Positions 35,268-45,171 of a stretch of DNA of 61,870 nucleotides are shown one piece after another. How positions within the stretch are numbered: the stretch's first letter is position 1; each line of letters starts with the position of its first letter. The notes beneath the pieces were generated by a model. That model had not been told where the DNA came from and did not search any database. It worked only from the letters and a program-made list of their open reading frames with translations. Source of the DNA: an uncultured Lachnospiraceae bacterium (GTDB taxonomy: Bacteria; Bacillota; Clostridia; Lachnospirales; Lachnospiraceae); the NCBI GenBank assembly GCA_947623805.1, contig CANQHZ010000008.1, positions 1 to 61,870 of the forward strand, in the 5' to 3' direction. The position numbers and the translations under genes were made by a program.

Positions 35268-36674
35268 TTGAATGTAATAATATTCGGAACAGGAAAGAGA
35301 TATGTCCAAAATAAATCGCGCTTTCAATATATGCAGATTATAGCTTTTTTAGATAATGATGTAAAAAAACAGGGCTCTCTTCTTGATGGAATTATCATAG
35401 ATTCTCCTGCTAATATTTATAAATACCAATTTGATTATGTAATTCTGGTAGGAAAATATTATACGGAGATGCATTCCCAACTGCTTTCTTTGGGAGTGGA
35501 TGAAAAGAAAATTTTGGATAAAGATCATAAAGGGATTTACTCTATGATAAAGGAAAGCATACATTATGACGTAATTATGTGCAGTGCTAATCCACATCCC
35601 AAAAAGATTGCAATGATTTCGCATTCAATGTTGTTTGGAGGGGCTCAAATCGCTTACTTATCAATGGCAAAGGTATTAAAAAAGCATTTTTTTGATGTGC
35701 GGATTTATGCAGAGAGTCAAGGTGCAATATTATATGATTTTTTAAAAGCAGAAATTCCTGTGACAGTGTTGGAGGGATTTGAATTAGATGAAAAGGAAAT
35801 AATATATTATTTTTCAGGTTATGATTGCATTATTGTAAATACAATTGCGCTATATGATTTTATGTCAAAGATAAGTATTTTAGGAATTCCGATGGTATGG
35901 TGGCTGCATGAGGAGAATGCCGGATATAGAGCTTATTTAGGAAGCAACAATATAAATATTCGAGAGAATGTTCATGTATATGGCGTGGGTCCTAGAGCTA
36001 TACAAACATTTAGAAAGTATGCAAGAGGCGAGAATATCGGTGATTTACACTATGGCATTCAAAAATACCAAGGAACTGGAATTATAAAAGTGAAAAAAAA
36101 AGTTGTTTTTGCAATGATAGGCGTGGTTGCATATCATAAGGGACAGGATATATTAAGTAAGGCAGTTGAAATCTCTTGGAATATATGGAAAGAACGGGCA
36201 GAGTTTTGGATAATAGGAGCTATTTCTGATGAGCTTAAAAAACAATATGAAATGGAAGGTAGAATTAGAATTTTTGGTGCGGTTGATCATAAAAAGGTAT
36301 TAGAGCTAATGGAAGAAATTGATGTTTTGATATGTGCCTCTCGATACGATACGATGCCAATTGTCTTAGCGGAAGCAATGATGCTGAAGAAGGTATGTAT
36401 TACAACAGATGTTACAGGTACAGCGGATTATATTGTACCATATAAAAATGGCTTGCTTTGTAAGCCGGATGATGTAAAGAGTCTTTCAAAACAGATAGAA
36501 TGGGTTTTGTCAAATAGGCAACAATTGAAAGAAATCGGAGAAGAAGCTTATAAGGTGTATGAAGCGGAATTTTCAGAGGAAGTATTTGAAAAAAATTTAA
36601 TAAGCATTATCAAAAGTGTATTAGCTGATGGAGGCGTCAATGAAAGTGAAGACAGCTGTATTATATTATCATAG
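35268..36674 (+). CDS. GT4 glycosyltransferase with N-terminal Rossmann-like module
   Basis: TTG 35268 follows AAAGGAGA; the product has 468 residues. Residues 1-95 are the module (NVIIFGTGK, IIAFLDNDVKKQG). The GT-B part follows, with KIAMISHSMLFGGAQIAYLS (about 116-135) and a donor-binding end around ICASRYDTMPIVLAEAMMLKK. The gene overlaps the next by 35 bases. Confidence 0.8.
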   Translation: MNVIIFGTGKRYVQNKSRFQYMQIIAFLDNDVKKQGSLLDGIIIDSPANIYKYQFDYVILVGKYYTEMHSQLLSLGVDEKKILDKDHKGIYSMIKESIHYDVIMCSANPHPKKIAMISHSMLFGGAQIAYLSMAKVLKKHFFDVRIYAESQGAILYDFLKAEIPVTVLEGFELDEKEIIYYFSGYDCIIVNTIALYDFMSKISILGIPMVWWLHEENAGYRAYLGSNNINIRENVHVYGVGPRAIQTFRKYARGENIGDLHYGIQKYQGTGIIKVKKKVVFAMIGVVAYHKGQDILSKAVEISWNIWKERAEFWIIGAISDELKKQYEMEGRIRIFGAVDHKKVLELMEEIDVLICASRYDTMPIVLAEAMMLKKVCITTDVTGTADYIVPYKNGLLCKPDDVKSLSKQIEWVLSNRQQLKEIGEEAYKVYEAEFSEEVFEKNLISIIKSVLADGGVNESEDSCIILS

Positions 36675-37560
36675 AGTATATGAAAAGAAGTGTGATATAA
36701 ATTTATTGTGTGTTACACCGAAAAAGTTTGAACAGCAGATGAAATATTTGAAAAAAAACTTTAATATTCTTCGTTTTGAGGAAGACTGGACTCGAAGTGA
36801 TCGTGACAGTATTGTAATTACATTTGATGACGGATATTTGGATAATCTTACATATGCACTTCCAATTCTTGAGGAATTACAAATCCCTGCAACTATATTC
36901 GTTAGTACAGGAACATTATCAGATATCAGAGAACTATGGTGGGACGAATTAGAAACGTTATTGTTGACCGATGGGGATTACTCAGATGTGTTTCGATTGC
37001 AAGATGATATATATAACTGTGAATGGAGAACGGATACATATGAATTTAGGTTAAATTGTTATAAGGCATTACATTATTTAATGAAAAATCATGTAAATCC
37101 TTTAAAGAGAGAAAAATGGTTTGAACAATTGTGGAAATGGCGGGGCGAAACGCGATATGTAAATACAGGAAATTCGACATTGTCAGATAGGACATGTCAG
37201 GAGCTGGCAAAATCAAAATATATTACGATTGGCGCACATACTGTATCACACCCATCGCTGGCAAAGTTAAAGTTTGAGGAACAGAAGTCGCAAATTCAGC
37301 AATCGGTTGCTTATTTAGAAAATTTACTTCAAAAAAAAATAGATATGTTTTCTTATCCTTTTGGGGTAGAAAGCATAGATTTTGATGAAAGTACAATTGC
37401 TGCGTGTAAAGTATCTGGTATAAGGAAGGCAGCGTCGGTCAATGAGGGATTATGGCAAGAACAATTAAATCCATATGCAATACCACGAAATAGTATAGGA
37501 AATTGGGGATTGTATGAATTTAAGTCAAAAATAAATAAACTATTTGGGAAAGAGGAGTAA
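36640..37560 (+). CDS. NodB-type polysaccharide deacetylase
   Basis: The 306-residue protein carries the NodB motifs: VITFDDGYLDN (residues about 54-64, catalytic and metal Asp pair), IGAHTVSHPSLAKL (His-x-x-x-His site) and FSYPFG. It removes acetyl groups from amino sugars. With no signal peptide it would act on a cytoplasmic intermediate rather than on cell-wall polymer. ATG 36640 follows GGAGG and is preferred to the in-frame ATG at 36628. Confidence 0.83.
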   Translation: MKVKTAVLYYHRVYEKKCDINLLCVTPKKFEQQMKYLKKNFNILRFEEDWTRSDRDSIVITFDDGYLDNLTYALPILEELQIPATIFVSTGTLSDIRELWWDELETLLLTDGDYSDVFRLQDDIYNCEWRTDTYEFRLNCYKALHYLMKNHVNPLKREKWFEQLWKWRGETRYVNTGNSTLSDRTCQELAKSKYITIGAHTVSHPSLAKLKFEEQKSQIQQSVAYLENLLQKKIDMFSYPFGVESIDFDESTIAACKVSGIRKAASVNEGLWQEQLNPYAIPRNSIGNWGLYEFKSKINKLFGKEE

Positions 37561-37565
37561 ATACA

Positions 37566-38660
37566 ATGCAGGAGGTAATTATTTTTGGCAGAGGGAAATT
37601 TTATCAAAGTGTTAAAACAGATATACATGCAAAATATCATGTGATTGCTTTTTTGGATAATAAAATAAATATGGGAATGGAAGAATATTTGGAAGACTTA
37701 AATATATCTATTTACAATCCGGCAGACGTGAAAAAAGTCGGTTTATATCCAATTATTATCATGATTAAAAATTTTTGGGGAATATATAGACAACTCTTGG
37801 ACTTAGGAATTGATGAAAAACGGATATTGTTTGGCATAGAATTATTTCCAACTACTAGAAGTGAAAAACTGGTATTTTCAGGTAAAGAGCATTTGATAAT
37901 TGAGGATAAAATGCTGGTATTCAGGTCAGACAAGCATGATGTTATATTAAACAATCGAGAGGAATATGAAAGTCAAATTAAAAAATATGCAAATCAAATA
38001 TACAAAGAAAAATATCCGTATATAGATATCATTGCAAACATGCCGGATGTTCCTGCCAGCAGGATATTTGGGACAGAACGGGGGAAGCCCGTAGATCGTT
38101 ATTATATAGAAAAATTTCTTAATGACAACAAGCAATCTATTTGGGGAGAAACGCTGGAAATCGCAGAAATTACATATTCGTTAAAATATGGGGAAGACAG
38201 AATTAAACATGCATATATGCTTCATGTGAATGGATGGGGAGAAAATGCAATTAAAGGAAATCTGGAAACGGGTGAAGGACTTGAGGACTGCCGATACGAT
38301 ACATTGATTATTACGCAAACACTCATGTTTATATATGATTTGCGCAGCGCAGCAGAAAATATATATAAAACGTTAAGGCATGGAGGAACTGCATTCGTAA
38401 CAGTGGCGGGAATATCGCAAATATCAAGATATGACGCAGACCGATGGGGGAGTTATTACAGTTTCCATGAAGATGCGCTCCATAGGCTTTTTGAGCCGCT
38501 GTTTGGAGTAGAGAATGTGAGCGTTAAATGTTATGGGAATGTCAAGACTGCTATATCAATGTTATATGGGCTGTGTTGTGAAGATTTAGCGGAAAGTGAT
38601 TTTGCCGAATATGACAAAGATTATCCGGTTATTATAGGGGCAGTTCTTCATAAAGTATAA
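37566..38660 (+). CDS. Methyltransferase-like protein with N-terminal Rossmann-like module
   Basis: Of 364 residues, the first 100 are the module (EVIIFGRGKFYQSV, VIAFLDNKI). The C-terminal 190 resemble a type 11 methyltransferase, without an obvious glycine-rich motif I but with DTLIITQTLMFIYDL and TLRHGGTAFVTVAG typical of motifs II and III. The missing motif I makes catalysis uncertain. Confidence 0.6.
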   Translation: MQEVIIFGRGKFYQSVKTDIHAKYHVIAFLDNKINMGMEEYLEDLNISIYNPADVKKVGLYPIIIMIKNFWGIYRQLLDLGIDEKRILFGIELFPTTRSEKLVFSGKEHLIIEDKMLVFRSDKHDVILNNREEYESQIKKYANQIYKEKYPYIDIIANMPDVPASRIFGTERGKPVDRYYIEKFLNDNKQSIWGETLEIAEITYSLKYGEDRIKHAYMLHVNGWGENAIKGNLETGEGLEDCRYDTLIITQTLMFIYDLRSAAENIYKTLRHGGTAFVTVAGISQISRYDADRWGSYYSFHEDALHRLFEPLFGVENVSVKCYGNVKTAISMLYGLCCEDLAESDFAEYDKDYPVIIGAVLHKV

Positions 38661-38677
38661 TATAAGGGCGGTGCAAA

Positions 38678-39004
38678 ATGAAATACGTAGGAAATATTAT
38701 TTATGATGAGAGACTAAGGGATGCTCGGACAAAATTTGTTATTTTTGGAGCAGGGAAAACAGGAAAAGCAATATATGAATTTTTTGATATAAACAATATG
38801 ACCGACAGTATATTATGTTTTTGCGATAGAAATTGTATGTTGTGGGATACAGAATATAAAGGAGTTAAAATTGTCAATCCCGAAAAAATTATACAGGAAC
38901 ATTCAGAATGCCATTTTTTGACTGGCGGTTTATATGGCAAAGAGATTGCGGAGTATTTGATGTCAAATGACATTGAAAATATCCATATATTATTTTTGAA
39001 TTAA
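38678..39004 (+). CDS. Stand-alone copy of the shared Rossmann-like module
   Basis: The 108-residue protein contains only the module: FVIFGAGKTGKAIYEFF, then ILCFCDRN, then GVKIVNPEKII, then HFLTGGLYGKEIAEYL. There is no catalytic domain on either side. It shows that the module can exist alone and may be a binding or docking unit. The domain begins after a 20-residue extension. A GGGCGG site precedes the ATG. Confidence 0.75.
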   Translation: MKYVGNIIYDERLRDARTKFVIFGAGKTGKAIYEFFDINNMTDSILCFCDRNCMLWDTEYKGVKIVNPEKIIQEHSECHFLTGGLYGKEIAEYLMSNDIENIHILFLN

Positions 39005-39030
39005 TGGGTGCGTATTAGTAAAGGGAGATA

Positions 39031-40602
39031 ATGGCAGGCATGTTAAAAAATCAGACCTGGGATTTGTTAGAAAAATCTCTGCAAAAGAAAAAAATAGCTA
39101 TATTTGGCGCTGATATTTTTGCATCTATTCTTTTTTTGCGCTATAAGGATTTGTGCCTTCAAATGGTAATTGATAATGATATAAAAAAACAAGGAAAATA
39201 TTTTGGGGAGTTTGCGTTCGGAATGGAATGTGACAGCATTAAAAATATGCCTGTTTGCGCAGTCAATAAGATAGAAAACCTGATACCATCTGAAACTATA
39301 ATATTGATTACAAGCCTGTACCATTATGAAGAGATGGCTGAACAAATAGAGGAGAAAGGATTCCATGATTATTTCATTTTAAAAATAATGGAAGACAATC
39401 AGCCTACGGAACTGCCAGGAACGGGTAATACGCTTAAGGAAAGACTTCTTGATACATATATAATAAACTGTTGCAATCAAGCAATAGACAGAAAAAAAAT
39501 AGTGGTATATACAGAAGGAAATTACGCAGGACATGGAAAACAAATTGTGAATCAAATGCTGAAGCGCAATAAAGATTGGGATATTGTTTGGATAGTAAAT
39601 GATTTAGCAATTGAAATGCCAAATAATTTTCGCAAAATCCTGGGAACAGATTTTTTTAAAGTTGTATATGAAATGGAAACTTCAGGCTGTTGGCTCTTTG
39701 AAAGTGAAATCCCGTTGCATATAAGAAAACGAGAGGGACAACTGTATTTTCAGTTGAAGCATTGGTCAAGCATTACATTGAAAACTTTTGGTTTTGATTT
39801 TTACGAGTTCCGTAATATTAAGAATGGGATTGCAATATGCGAGCATGACAGAAAGGCAATTGATTATCTGATAACAGGAAGCAGGTTTGATACGGAATCA
39901 TGCCGAAAAGGGTTTCACTATAATGGAAATATATTTGAGGCAGGATCATCAAGGTCGGATGTCTTGTTTCATAGGGAAACATATAAGTCGCTTGTTTGTG
40001 AAAAATATGGGATAAACCCAGAAAGCAGAATTTTATTGTACGCGCCTACTTTTCGAGGCGGAACAGGACAAGACTATATTATGAAACAGGGAAACATTGA
40101 TTTGGATTTTGAAATGCTGCATGAAGCGATTACAGAAAAATACGGTGGAGAGTGTATTATTTTATTTCGTATGCACCCTGTTATTTCAAGGGAGAACATT
40201 AGACGGGCAGAAGACAAATTTGTGATTGACGCGGGGGATTATCAAGACAGCCAGGAACTGGTTGCTGCCGCAGATATTGTGATTACGGATTACTCCAGCA
40301 TTATGTTTGAACCTGCATTTGTTCATAAACCAGTATTTTTGTATGCACCTGACAGGAAAGAGTACATCAATCATGAACGCAGGCTTTTGATAGATTACGA
40401 TACACTTCCGTTCGCGATTGCCGAAAGTAGTTCGCAATTATGCGCGGATATTAGAAACTTTAATCAATGTGAGTATGACCGAAAACTGGATGATTTTTTT
40501 GAAATGTACGGTGTTCATGAGGACGGTCATGCCAGCGAGAGGGCAGCAAAATTTATATCAGAGTTGATAAGCTGTGGGGGCGAAAAAACATGCGGCAGTT
40601 AG
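39031..40602 (+). CDS. CDP-glycerol glycerophosphotransferase with N-terminal Rossmann-like module
   Basis: The 523-residue protein has the module in residues 1-110 (KIAIFGADIFASIL, MVIDNDIKKQGK). A TagF/TagB-type GT-B domain follows, with GSRFDTES, LYAPTFRGGTG, LFRMHPV (His-Pro) and DIVITDYSSIMFEPAF (donor-site D-Y-S-S). It polymerises or caps with glycerol-phosphate-like units from a CDP donor. No amphipathic membrane helix is evident, unlike classical teichoic acid polymerases. The last 13 bases overlap the next gene. Confidence 0.83.
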   Translation: MAGMLKNQTWDLLEKSLQKKKIAIFGADIFASILFLRYKDLCLQMVIDNDIKKQGKYFGEFAFGMECDSIKNMPVCAVNKIENLIPSETIILITSLYHYEEMAEQIEEKGFHDYFILKIMEDNQPTELPGTGNTLKERLLDTYIINCCNQAIDRKKIVVYTEGNYAGHGKQIVNQMLKRNKDWDIVWIVNDLAIEMPNNFRKILGTDFFKVVYEMETSGCWLFESEIPLHIRKREGQLYFQLKHWSSITLKTFGFDFYEFRNIKNGIAICEHDRKAIDYLITGSRFDTESCRKGFHYNGNIFEAGSSRSDVLFHRETYKSLVCEKYGINPESRILLYAPTFRGGTGQDYIMKQGNIDLDFEMLHEAITEKYGGECIILFRMHPVISRENIRRAEDKFVIDAGDYQDSQELVAAADIVITDYSSIMFEPAFVHKPVFLYAPDRKEYINHERRLLIDYDTLPFAIAESSSQLCADIRNFNQCEYDRKLDDFFEMYGVHEDGHASERAAKFISELISCGGEKTCGS

Positions 40603-41777
40603 TTTCTGTCATAGTTCCGATTTATAACACAGAGGAATATTTGCCACGTTGTATAGAGAGTATTCAAAAGCAAAGCTATCCAAAGATAGAGATTATTTTG
40701 GTGGATGATGGTTCTACAGACAAATCAAGGGAGATTTGTGATGATTATGCAGTAAGGGATGAAAGAATCCAAGTAATTCATCAATTAAACCAAGGCATTA
40801 TAGCTGCAAAAAAAGCAGCACTTAAAGAATGTCATGGGGAGTTTGTCATGTTTGTAGATTCCGATGATTGGATTGAAGAAGAACTGCTTGAAGTGATGGT
40901 TAACCAGATGATTGAAAACAGCTGCTCACTTGTCTGCTCAAACGTGTTTATGGATAAAAGTGAAGGTACCATCAAGAAGAAAAATAAGATACCAGGCGGA
41001 GTTTATGAAACAGGTAAAATATGCAGGGATTTATTTTACTATAAGGATACACAGCAGTACGGGGTGTTGCCATACAGTGTTGCAAAACTGTTTATCCGAT
41101 CTATGCTGCAGGAGGTTATGGGAAAAATCGGGAGTGACATAAAGTATGCAGAAGATAAGGCAATTGTATTTGGTTGTGTCTTTCAAAACATAAAAGTCTG
41201 CTTTATGGATGTGGCATATTATCATTATTGTATTCGGTCAGACAGTGCAAGCAATGAGGAAAATCCTGATTTTTTGGTAGAATTGACGGCATTTTATAAA
41301 TACACAAAAAACTTGTTTGAAGCTCATAAAGAGCGCGATTTCCTACTGTGGCAGTTGGGATGTTATTTGATGGATGAAGTGAAATACACTGTCAATTACA
41401 GATTGGGGTTGATTGGAAATGAGAGATCATTGTATGAAGTATCTTATGAGTTAGATCCGTCTGTTTTTCAGATGAATGAAAAAAATGTGATTTTATATGG
41501 AGCGGGCAAGGTTGGAGCAGATTATCATAAGAAATTTGAGGATTGTGTGAAGTTCCGCATTGGCGGATGGGTTGATAAAAACTATGAGAAATATAGGCAA
41601 AACGGTCTTGATGTACAGCCGGTAGAGGATATTAAGAACAGCGAATATGACTACATTTTAGTGGCAGTAAATAATGAAAAGACTTTCTGCGAGATAAAAA
41701 ATGAGCTGAAAGGGCTTGGTGTAATTGAAGACAAAATCATATGGGGCAAGCCTTTAAGGGTAATGCGGTACTGTTAG
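40590..41777 (+). CDS. GT2 glycosyltransferase with C-terminal Rossmann-like module
   Basis: The 395-residue protein has a full GT2 domain: VSVIVPIYNTEEYLPRCIES, IILVDDGSTDKSREICD and FVMFVDSDDWIEEELLEVM. The module follows at about residues 300-390 (VILYGAGKVGADYHKKF, GGWVDKN). It overlaps the preceding gene by 13 bases, so the two are translationally coupled. Confidence 0.85.
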   Translation: MRQLVSVIVPIYNTEEYLPRCIESIQKQSYPKIEIILVDDGSTDKSREICDDYAVRDERIQVIHQLNQGIIAAKKAALKECHGEFVMFVDSDDWIEEELLEVMVNQMIENSCSLVCSNVFMDKSEGTIKKKNKIPGGVYETGKICRDLFYYKDTQQYGVLPYSVAKLFIRSMLQEVMGKIGSDIKYAEDKAIVFGCVFQNIKVCFMDVAYYHYCIRSDSASNEENPDFLVELTAFYKYTKNLFEAHKERDFLLWQLGCYLMDEVKYTVNYRLGLIGNERSLYEVSYELDPSVFQMNEKNVILYGAGKVGADYHKKFEDCVKFRIGGWVDKNYEKYRQNGLDVQPVEDIKNSEYDYILVAVNNEKTFCEIKNELKGLGVIEDKIIWGKPLRVMRYC

Positions 41778-41814
41778 ACGAAGAAAAAGTCAAAGGAGAT
41801 ATGATTATAGTTTT

Positions 41815-43275
41815 ATGAATGACATAAAATTACTGGATATACATAATCTGGATTTTATCAGAAAAGAAAAGATCATAATATATGGAGCGGGAAAATATGG
41901 GGATTATCTGTATTCGTTTTTGGAATTAAAGGGATTGGGGCAAAATGTTGTTTGTTTTGCAGTATCGGCTCAGGAAGAAAATCCTGATTTCTTTCATACA
42001 AAACCAGTTAAGACTATAGATAAGCTTCGGGAAGAGCTGAAAGATTCCATTGTAATTGTTGCCATTGGTGCTTCTCAAATAGGCAGGGTAGTTGAACGGT
42101 TGCAAAAAAATATCGTGAGAGGAATATATCATGTCAGCAAAGAAACAATTGAAGATGTAACAAAAGAAATTATTGCTGAAAGCAGGAAACTGCCGATTGA
42201 GAAAAACAAGGTGATTTTTTCAAATTATGATGGAATGGGGTATGGTGGGAATTGTAAATATATTGCGGAAAAATTTATCGGCGGACATTATCCTGTAAAG
42301 CTTGTGTGGGCAGTTTCAGATAAGAACATACAAGGGATACCGGAGCAGATAGAGAAAGTAATGATTGGAACACCGCGTTATTACAGGGAATTGTTTACAT
42401 CGGGTACATATATAACAAATACGGTTCATAATCTTTACGAGCAAAAAAGGGAAAGGCAGTTTTTTATCAATACATGGCATGGTTACGGTCCGTTTAAGCT
42501 TGCAGAGGGTGCTGTGAACAAGGATGCCGTGAGCAGGGAGCGGTACAGCAAAAGTAATGCTGCAAGTGATTTATTCTTAACAGCAAGCCGTTTTTATACC
42601 AAAATATACAGGGAATCTTTTTTTTATGAAGGCGAAGTGATGGAGTGCGGTGCGCCGCGAAATGATGTGTTTTTTACGGATAATGAAATAAAAGCTTCCG
42701 TATACAAAAAGATTGGGATTCCTTTTGACAAAAAAATCCTGCTTTATGCACCGACATTTCGAGAAGATACAGGCAGTTCGTTCCAAAAATATGATATTGA
42801 TATGAAACGCGTTGTGAATGCTTTAGGACAGCGGTTTGGGGGCGAATACATTTTGGTATACCGTTTCCACCATTATTTATATGCATTAGGAATGCCCCAA
42901 AACTTTTATGCGGATGCAGTTGATGCAACTTACTATGAGGATATCCAGGAGCTTTTAGTAGCGGCAGATATTGTGATTACCGATTACTCATCGCTTATGT
43001 GGGATTTTTCATTGCAAAAGCGGCCGGTATTTTTGTATCAAAATGATGAAAGGGATTATGAAAATGACAGGGGGTTTTATTCTCCCGTGTCAGAATGGCC
43101 ATACCCCAAAGCACACACGCAGGAAGAATTAATTGACGCCATAATACATTTTGATAATGACAGCTATATAAAAAAACTGAATGCCTTTTTTGAGGAGTAT
43201 GGTTCATGTGATGACGGACATGCAGCAGAAAGGGTTGTCAAAAGGATTATGAACGAGATAGATAAAGATAGATAG
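41815..43275 (+). CDS. CDP-glycerol glycerophosphotransferase with N-terminal Rossmann-like module
   Basis: The 486-residue protein is built like the 39031 gene: module in residues 1-110 (KIIIYGAGKYGDYLYSFL), then the transferase with TWHGYGPFKLAEG (His-Gly block), LYAPTFREDTG, YRFHHYLY and DIVITDYSSLMWDF. Here the classical HP pair is replaced by HH, a possible specificity difference. Two such enzymes side by side suggest alternate or sequential polyol-phosphate transfers. Confidence 0.83.
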   Translation: MNDIKLLDIHNLDFIRKEKIIIYGAGKYGDYLYSFLELKGLGQNVVCFAVSAQEENPDFFHTKPVKTIDKLREELKDSIVIVAIGASQIGRVVERLQKNIVRGIYHVSKETIEDVTKEIIAESRKLPIEKNKVIFSNYDGMGYGGNCKYIAEKFIGGHYPVKLVWAVSDKNIQGIPEQIEKVMIGTPRYYRELFTSGTYITNTVHNLYEQKRERQFFINTWHGYGPFKLAEGAVNKDAVSRERYSKSNAASDLFLTASRFYTKIYRESFFYEGEVMECGAPRNDVFFTDNEIKASVYKKIGIPFDKKILLYAPTFREDTGSSFQKYDIDMKRVVNALGQRFGGEYILVYRFHHYLYALGMPQNFYADAVDATYYEDIQELLVAADIVITDYSSLMWDFSLQKRPVFLYQNDERDYENDRGFYSPVSEWPYPKAHTQEELIDAIIHFDNDSYIKKLNAFFEEYGSCDDGHAAERVVKRIMNEIDKDR

Positions 43276-43287
43276 GTGGTATTTTGG

Positions 43288-45171
43288 GTGGAAGTGCAAT
43301 ATAGAAAAGATATGACTTCCGTATTTGTGTTGGAGGAAAATCAGCCAGATTTATCTTGGTTTTTGAAACAGTTTCTGAATCAAAAAGAGGAAGTGCTATA
43401 TTTTGTAAATGATGAAAAGCTAAGGGCTGTAGTGTCTATCGGAGATTTATTCAAATGCCTGGATGGCAGGAAAAAGGAAATCTTAAATACGGACTTTACA
43501 TGTGTACATGAGAAGGATGATGAAAAAATGCTTGCCTTTTTTGGAACTCATCCAACAATTCATGAGCTTCCGTTAATTGACGACGATGAACGGTTCATTG
43601 GTATTGTGAAATCTGGGAAATGTAATTCTGACAGAACTTGGGACAGTTTCCGAATGTACGCGAAGAGCCTGTATTATGATGAAAAAGCCTTTTATATAAA
43701 AACGGCAGAAAAGTTTATGAAACATTTCAAAGGAATTGTGTTTTTGGCAAACCTGCCAGATGATGATTTGGCAGTCAGCTGTTTAAAGAGCAGTGATGAA
43801 CAAGAAAACTTTAATAAGAGGAGCCAAATAGACGCTTTAACACATTTAAGAAATATGACAGGGCAGGAGGAAAAGATATATTGGGGAGATACCGTTTATG
43901 AATCAGGAATTTCTAGGCGTTTTGCGGAGGAATTCTCAAAAATAGAAGTCACCGAAAAAAATGGGATTAAATATTTTGATAGCAATATATCATCGCATTA
44001 TATCACATTTGAAAATGGAAAAAGAAAGCTGCCAAACCAAAACAGTAATGCGAAAAGGAAGATTTACCTTGCCGGTCCATGTACTATATTTGGAGCATAT
44101 GTGACAGACAATCAAACAATTGAATACTATCTGCAACAAATTATTAATGATAATGGATATGAATGGCAGGTGGTCAATTTGGGGGCGCTTGGACCTGGCT
44201 ATGAATTTCAGTATTTGCTGACAGAGTGTATACACGACGAGGACATTGTACTGATTGCATTTCAAAGCAGGAACTGGACTGCGTCTTTTATGGAACAATA
44301 TCAGAATGTGCATTATATAGGGAACTTTTCGGATATATTTGTCAATATACATAATCCGCTTTCATGTATTTTGGATACATTTCGACACACAAATTACAAA
44401 ATATCAGAACTGATTGCCGAGCGGATTTACGCATCAGTGCAGCCATATCTTGGGCATGAGAGCTGCATAAAAAAGAGGGATGATTTTAAGGGTCCGATTC
44501 AAAACTATTTTATCGCATGGGATATTTATGTATATTATAAAGATTTTGCATTGAACTATGACCTTGGAAATCTAGGAGGAACTGTTGGAGCGATTGTAAT
44601 GAACTGTAATCCGTTTACTAAGGGACATAGGTACTTAGCAGAATATGCTGCTGCAAGGACGGATACGCTGATTATATTTGTTGTAGAGGAGGATGCGTCA
44701 GTATTTTCTTTTGCTGACCGTATTGAGATGGTGCGGAAAGGAACACAGGATATCGGCAATATAAAAGTTGTACCATCTGGGAAATACAGTATTTCAAAAA
44801 GCACATTTTCGCAATATTTTGAAAAGGATAAGACAATCAGCCAAATTAACTCAATGGAATATGATGTGCGTATATTTTGTGAAGTAATTGCAGAGTGCAT
44901 GAACATATCATGTCGGTTTGTTGGAGAGGAACCGACCGATTTGGTGACAAGGAAGTATAACCAGACAATGAAGGAGCTGCTTCCGCTGTATGGTATAAAA
45001 TTGGACGAGATTCCAAGATTGAAAATGGATGAAGGATACATAAGCGCATCAAAAGTGCGTGAGTTGATTGCCACAGGGGGGGGGTATATACCAAATATGC
45101 TGCCAGAAACGACGATGCAGTATCTTAAAGAAATTGGTTATAATTGCGACCCTGGAGGAAAACAAGCATGA
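43288..45171 (+). CDS. Multidomain protein: CBS-like, SGNH-like and citrate-lyase-ligase-type nucleotidyltransferase
   Basis: From GTG 43288 (GGTGG upstream) there are 627 residues. About 1-110 look like a CBS pair (VNDEKLRAVVSIGDLFKCL, LPLIDDDERFIGIV). The middle (about 250-370) resembles an SGNH-like strand-helix domain starting KIYLAGPCTIFGAYV. The end (about 430-620) is a CitC-type nucleotidyltransferase: MNCNPFTKGHRYLAEYAA, FSFADRIEMV and the closing ISASKVRELIATGG. CitC makes an adenylated intermediate on citrate lyase; here the fold probably activates another acid or phosphate. A G9 tract at 45076 lies in the last motif. Confidence 0.6.
   Translation: MEVQYRKDMTSVFVLEENQPDLSWFLKQFLNQKEEVLYFVNDEKLRAVVSIGDLFKCLDGRKKEILNTDFTCVHEKDDEKMLAFFGTHPTIHELPLIDDDERFIGIVKSGKCNSDRTWDSFRMYAKSLYYDEKAFYIKTAEKFMKHFKGIVFLANLPDDDLAVSCLKSSDEQENFNKRSQIDALTHLRNMTGQEEKIYWGDTVYESGISRRFAEEFSKIEVTEKNGIKYFDSNISSHYITFENGKRKLPNQNSNAKRKIYLAGPCTIFGAYVTDNQTIEYYLQQIINDNGYEWQVVNLGALGPGYEFQYLLTECIHDEDIVLIAFQSRNWTASFMEQYQNVHYIGNFSDIFVNIHNPLSCILDTFRHTNYKISELIAERIYASVQPYLGHESCIKKRDDFKGPIQNYFIAWDIYVYYKDFALNYDLGNLGGTVGAIVMNCNPFTKGHRYLAEYAAARTDTLIIFVVEEDASVFSFADRIEMVRKGTQDIGNIKVVPSGKYSISKSTFSQYFEKDKTISQINSMEYDVRIFCEVIAECMNISCRFVGEEPTDLVTRKYNQTMKELLPLYGIKLDEIPRLKMDEGYISASKVRELIATGGGYIPNMLPETTMQYLKEIGYNCDPGGKQA
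45076..45084 (+). repeat. Poly-G tract, G9 (tract D)
   Basis: Nine Gs in ACA-G9-TATATACC encode three glycines in IATGGGYIP. Present length is in frame; a one-base change would replace the last 27 or so residues and could disturb the overlapping start of the next gene at 45168. Confidence 0.9.

Noticed and set aside
37331-37339. Poly-A tracts as further phase-variation sites
   Set aside because: A runs of 8-9 are common in AT-rich DNA and show no clustering or frame effect here; only the G tracts stand out.
42181-42190. Ten-base match (AGCAGGAAAC) to the presumed guide
   Set aside because: It lies within a coding region, is only 10 bases, and such a match is not surprising in 62 kb.
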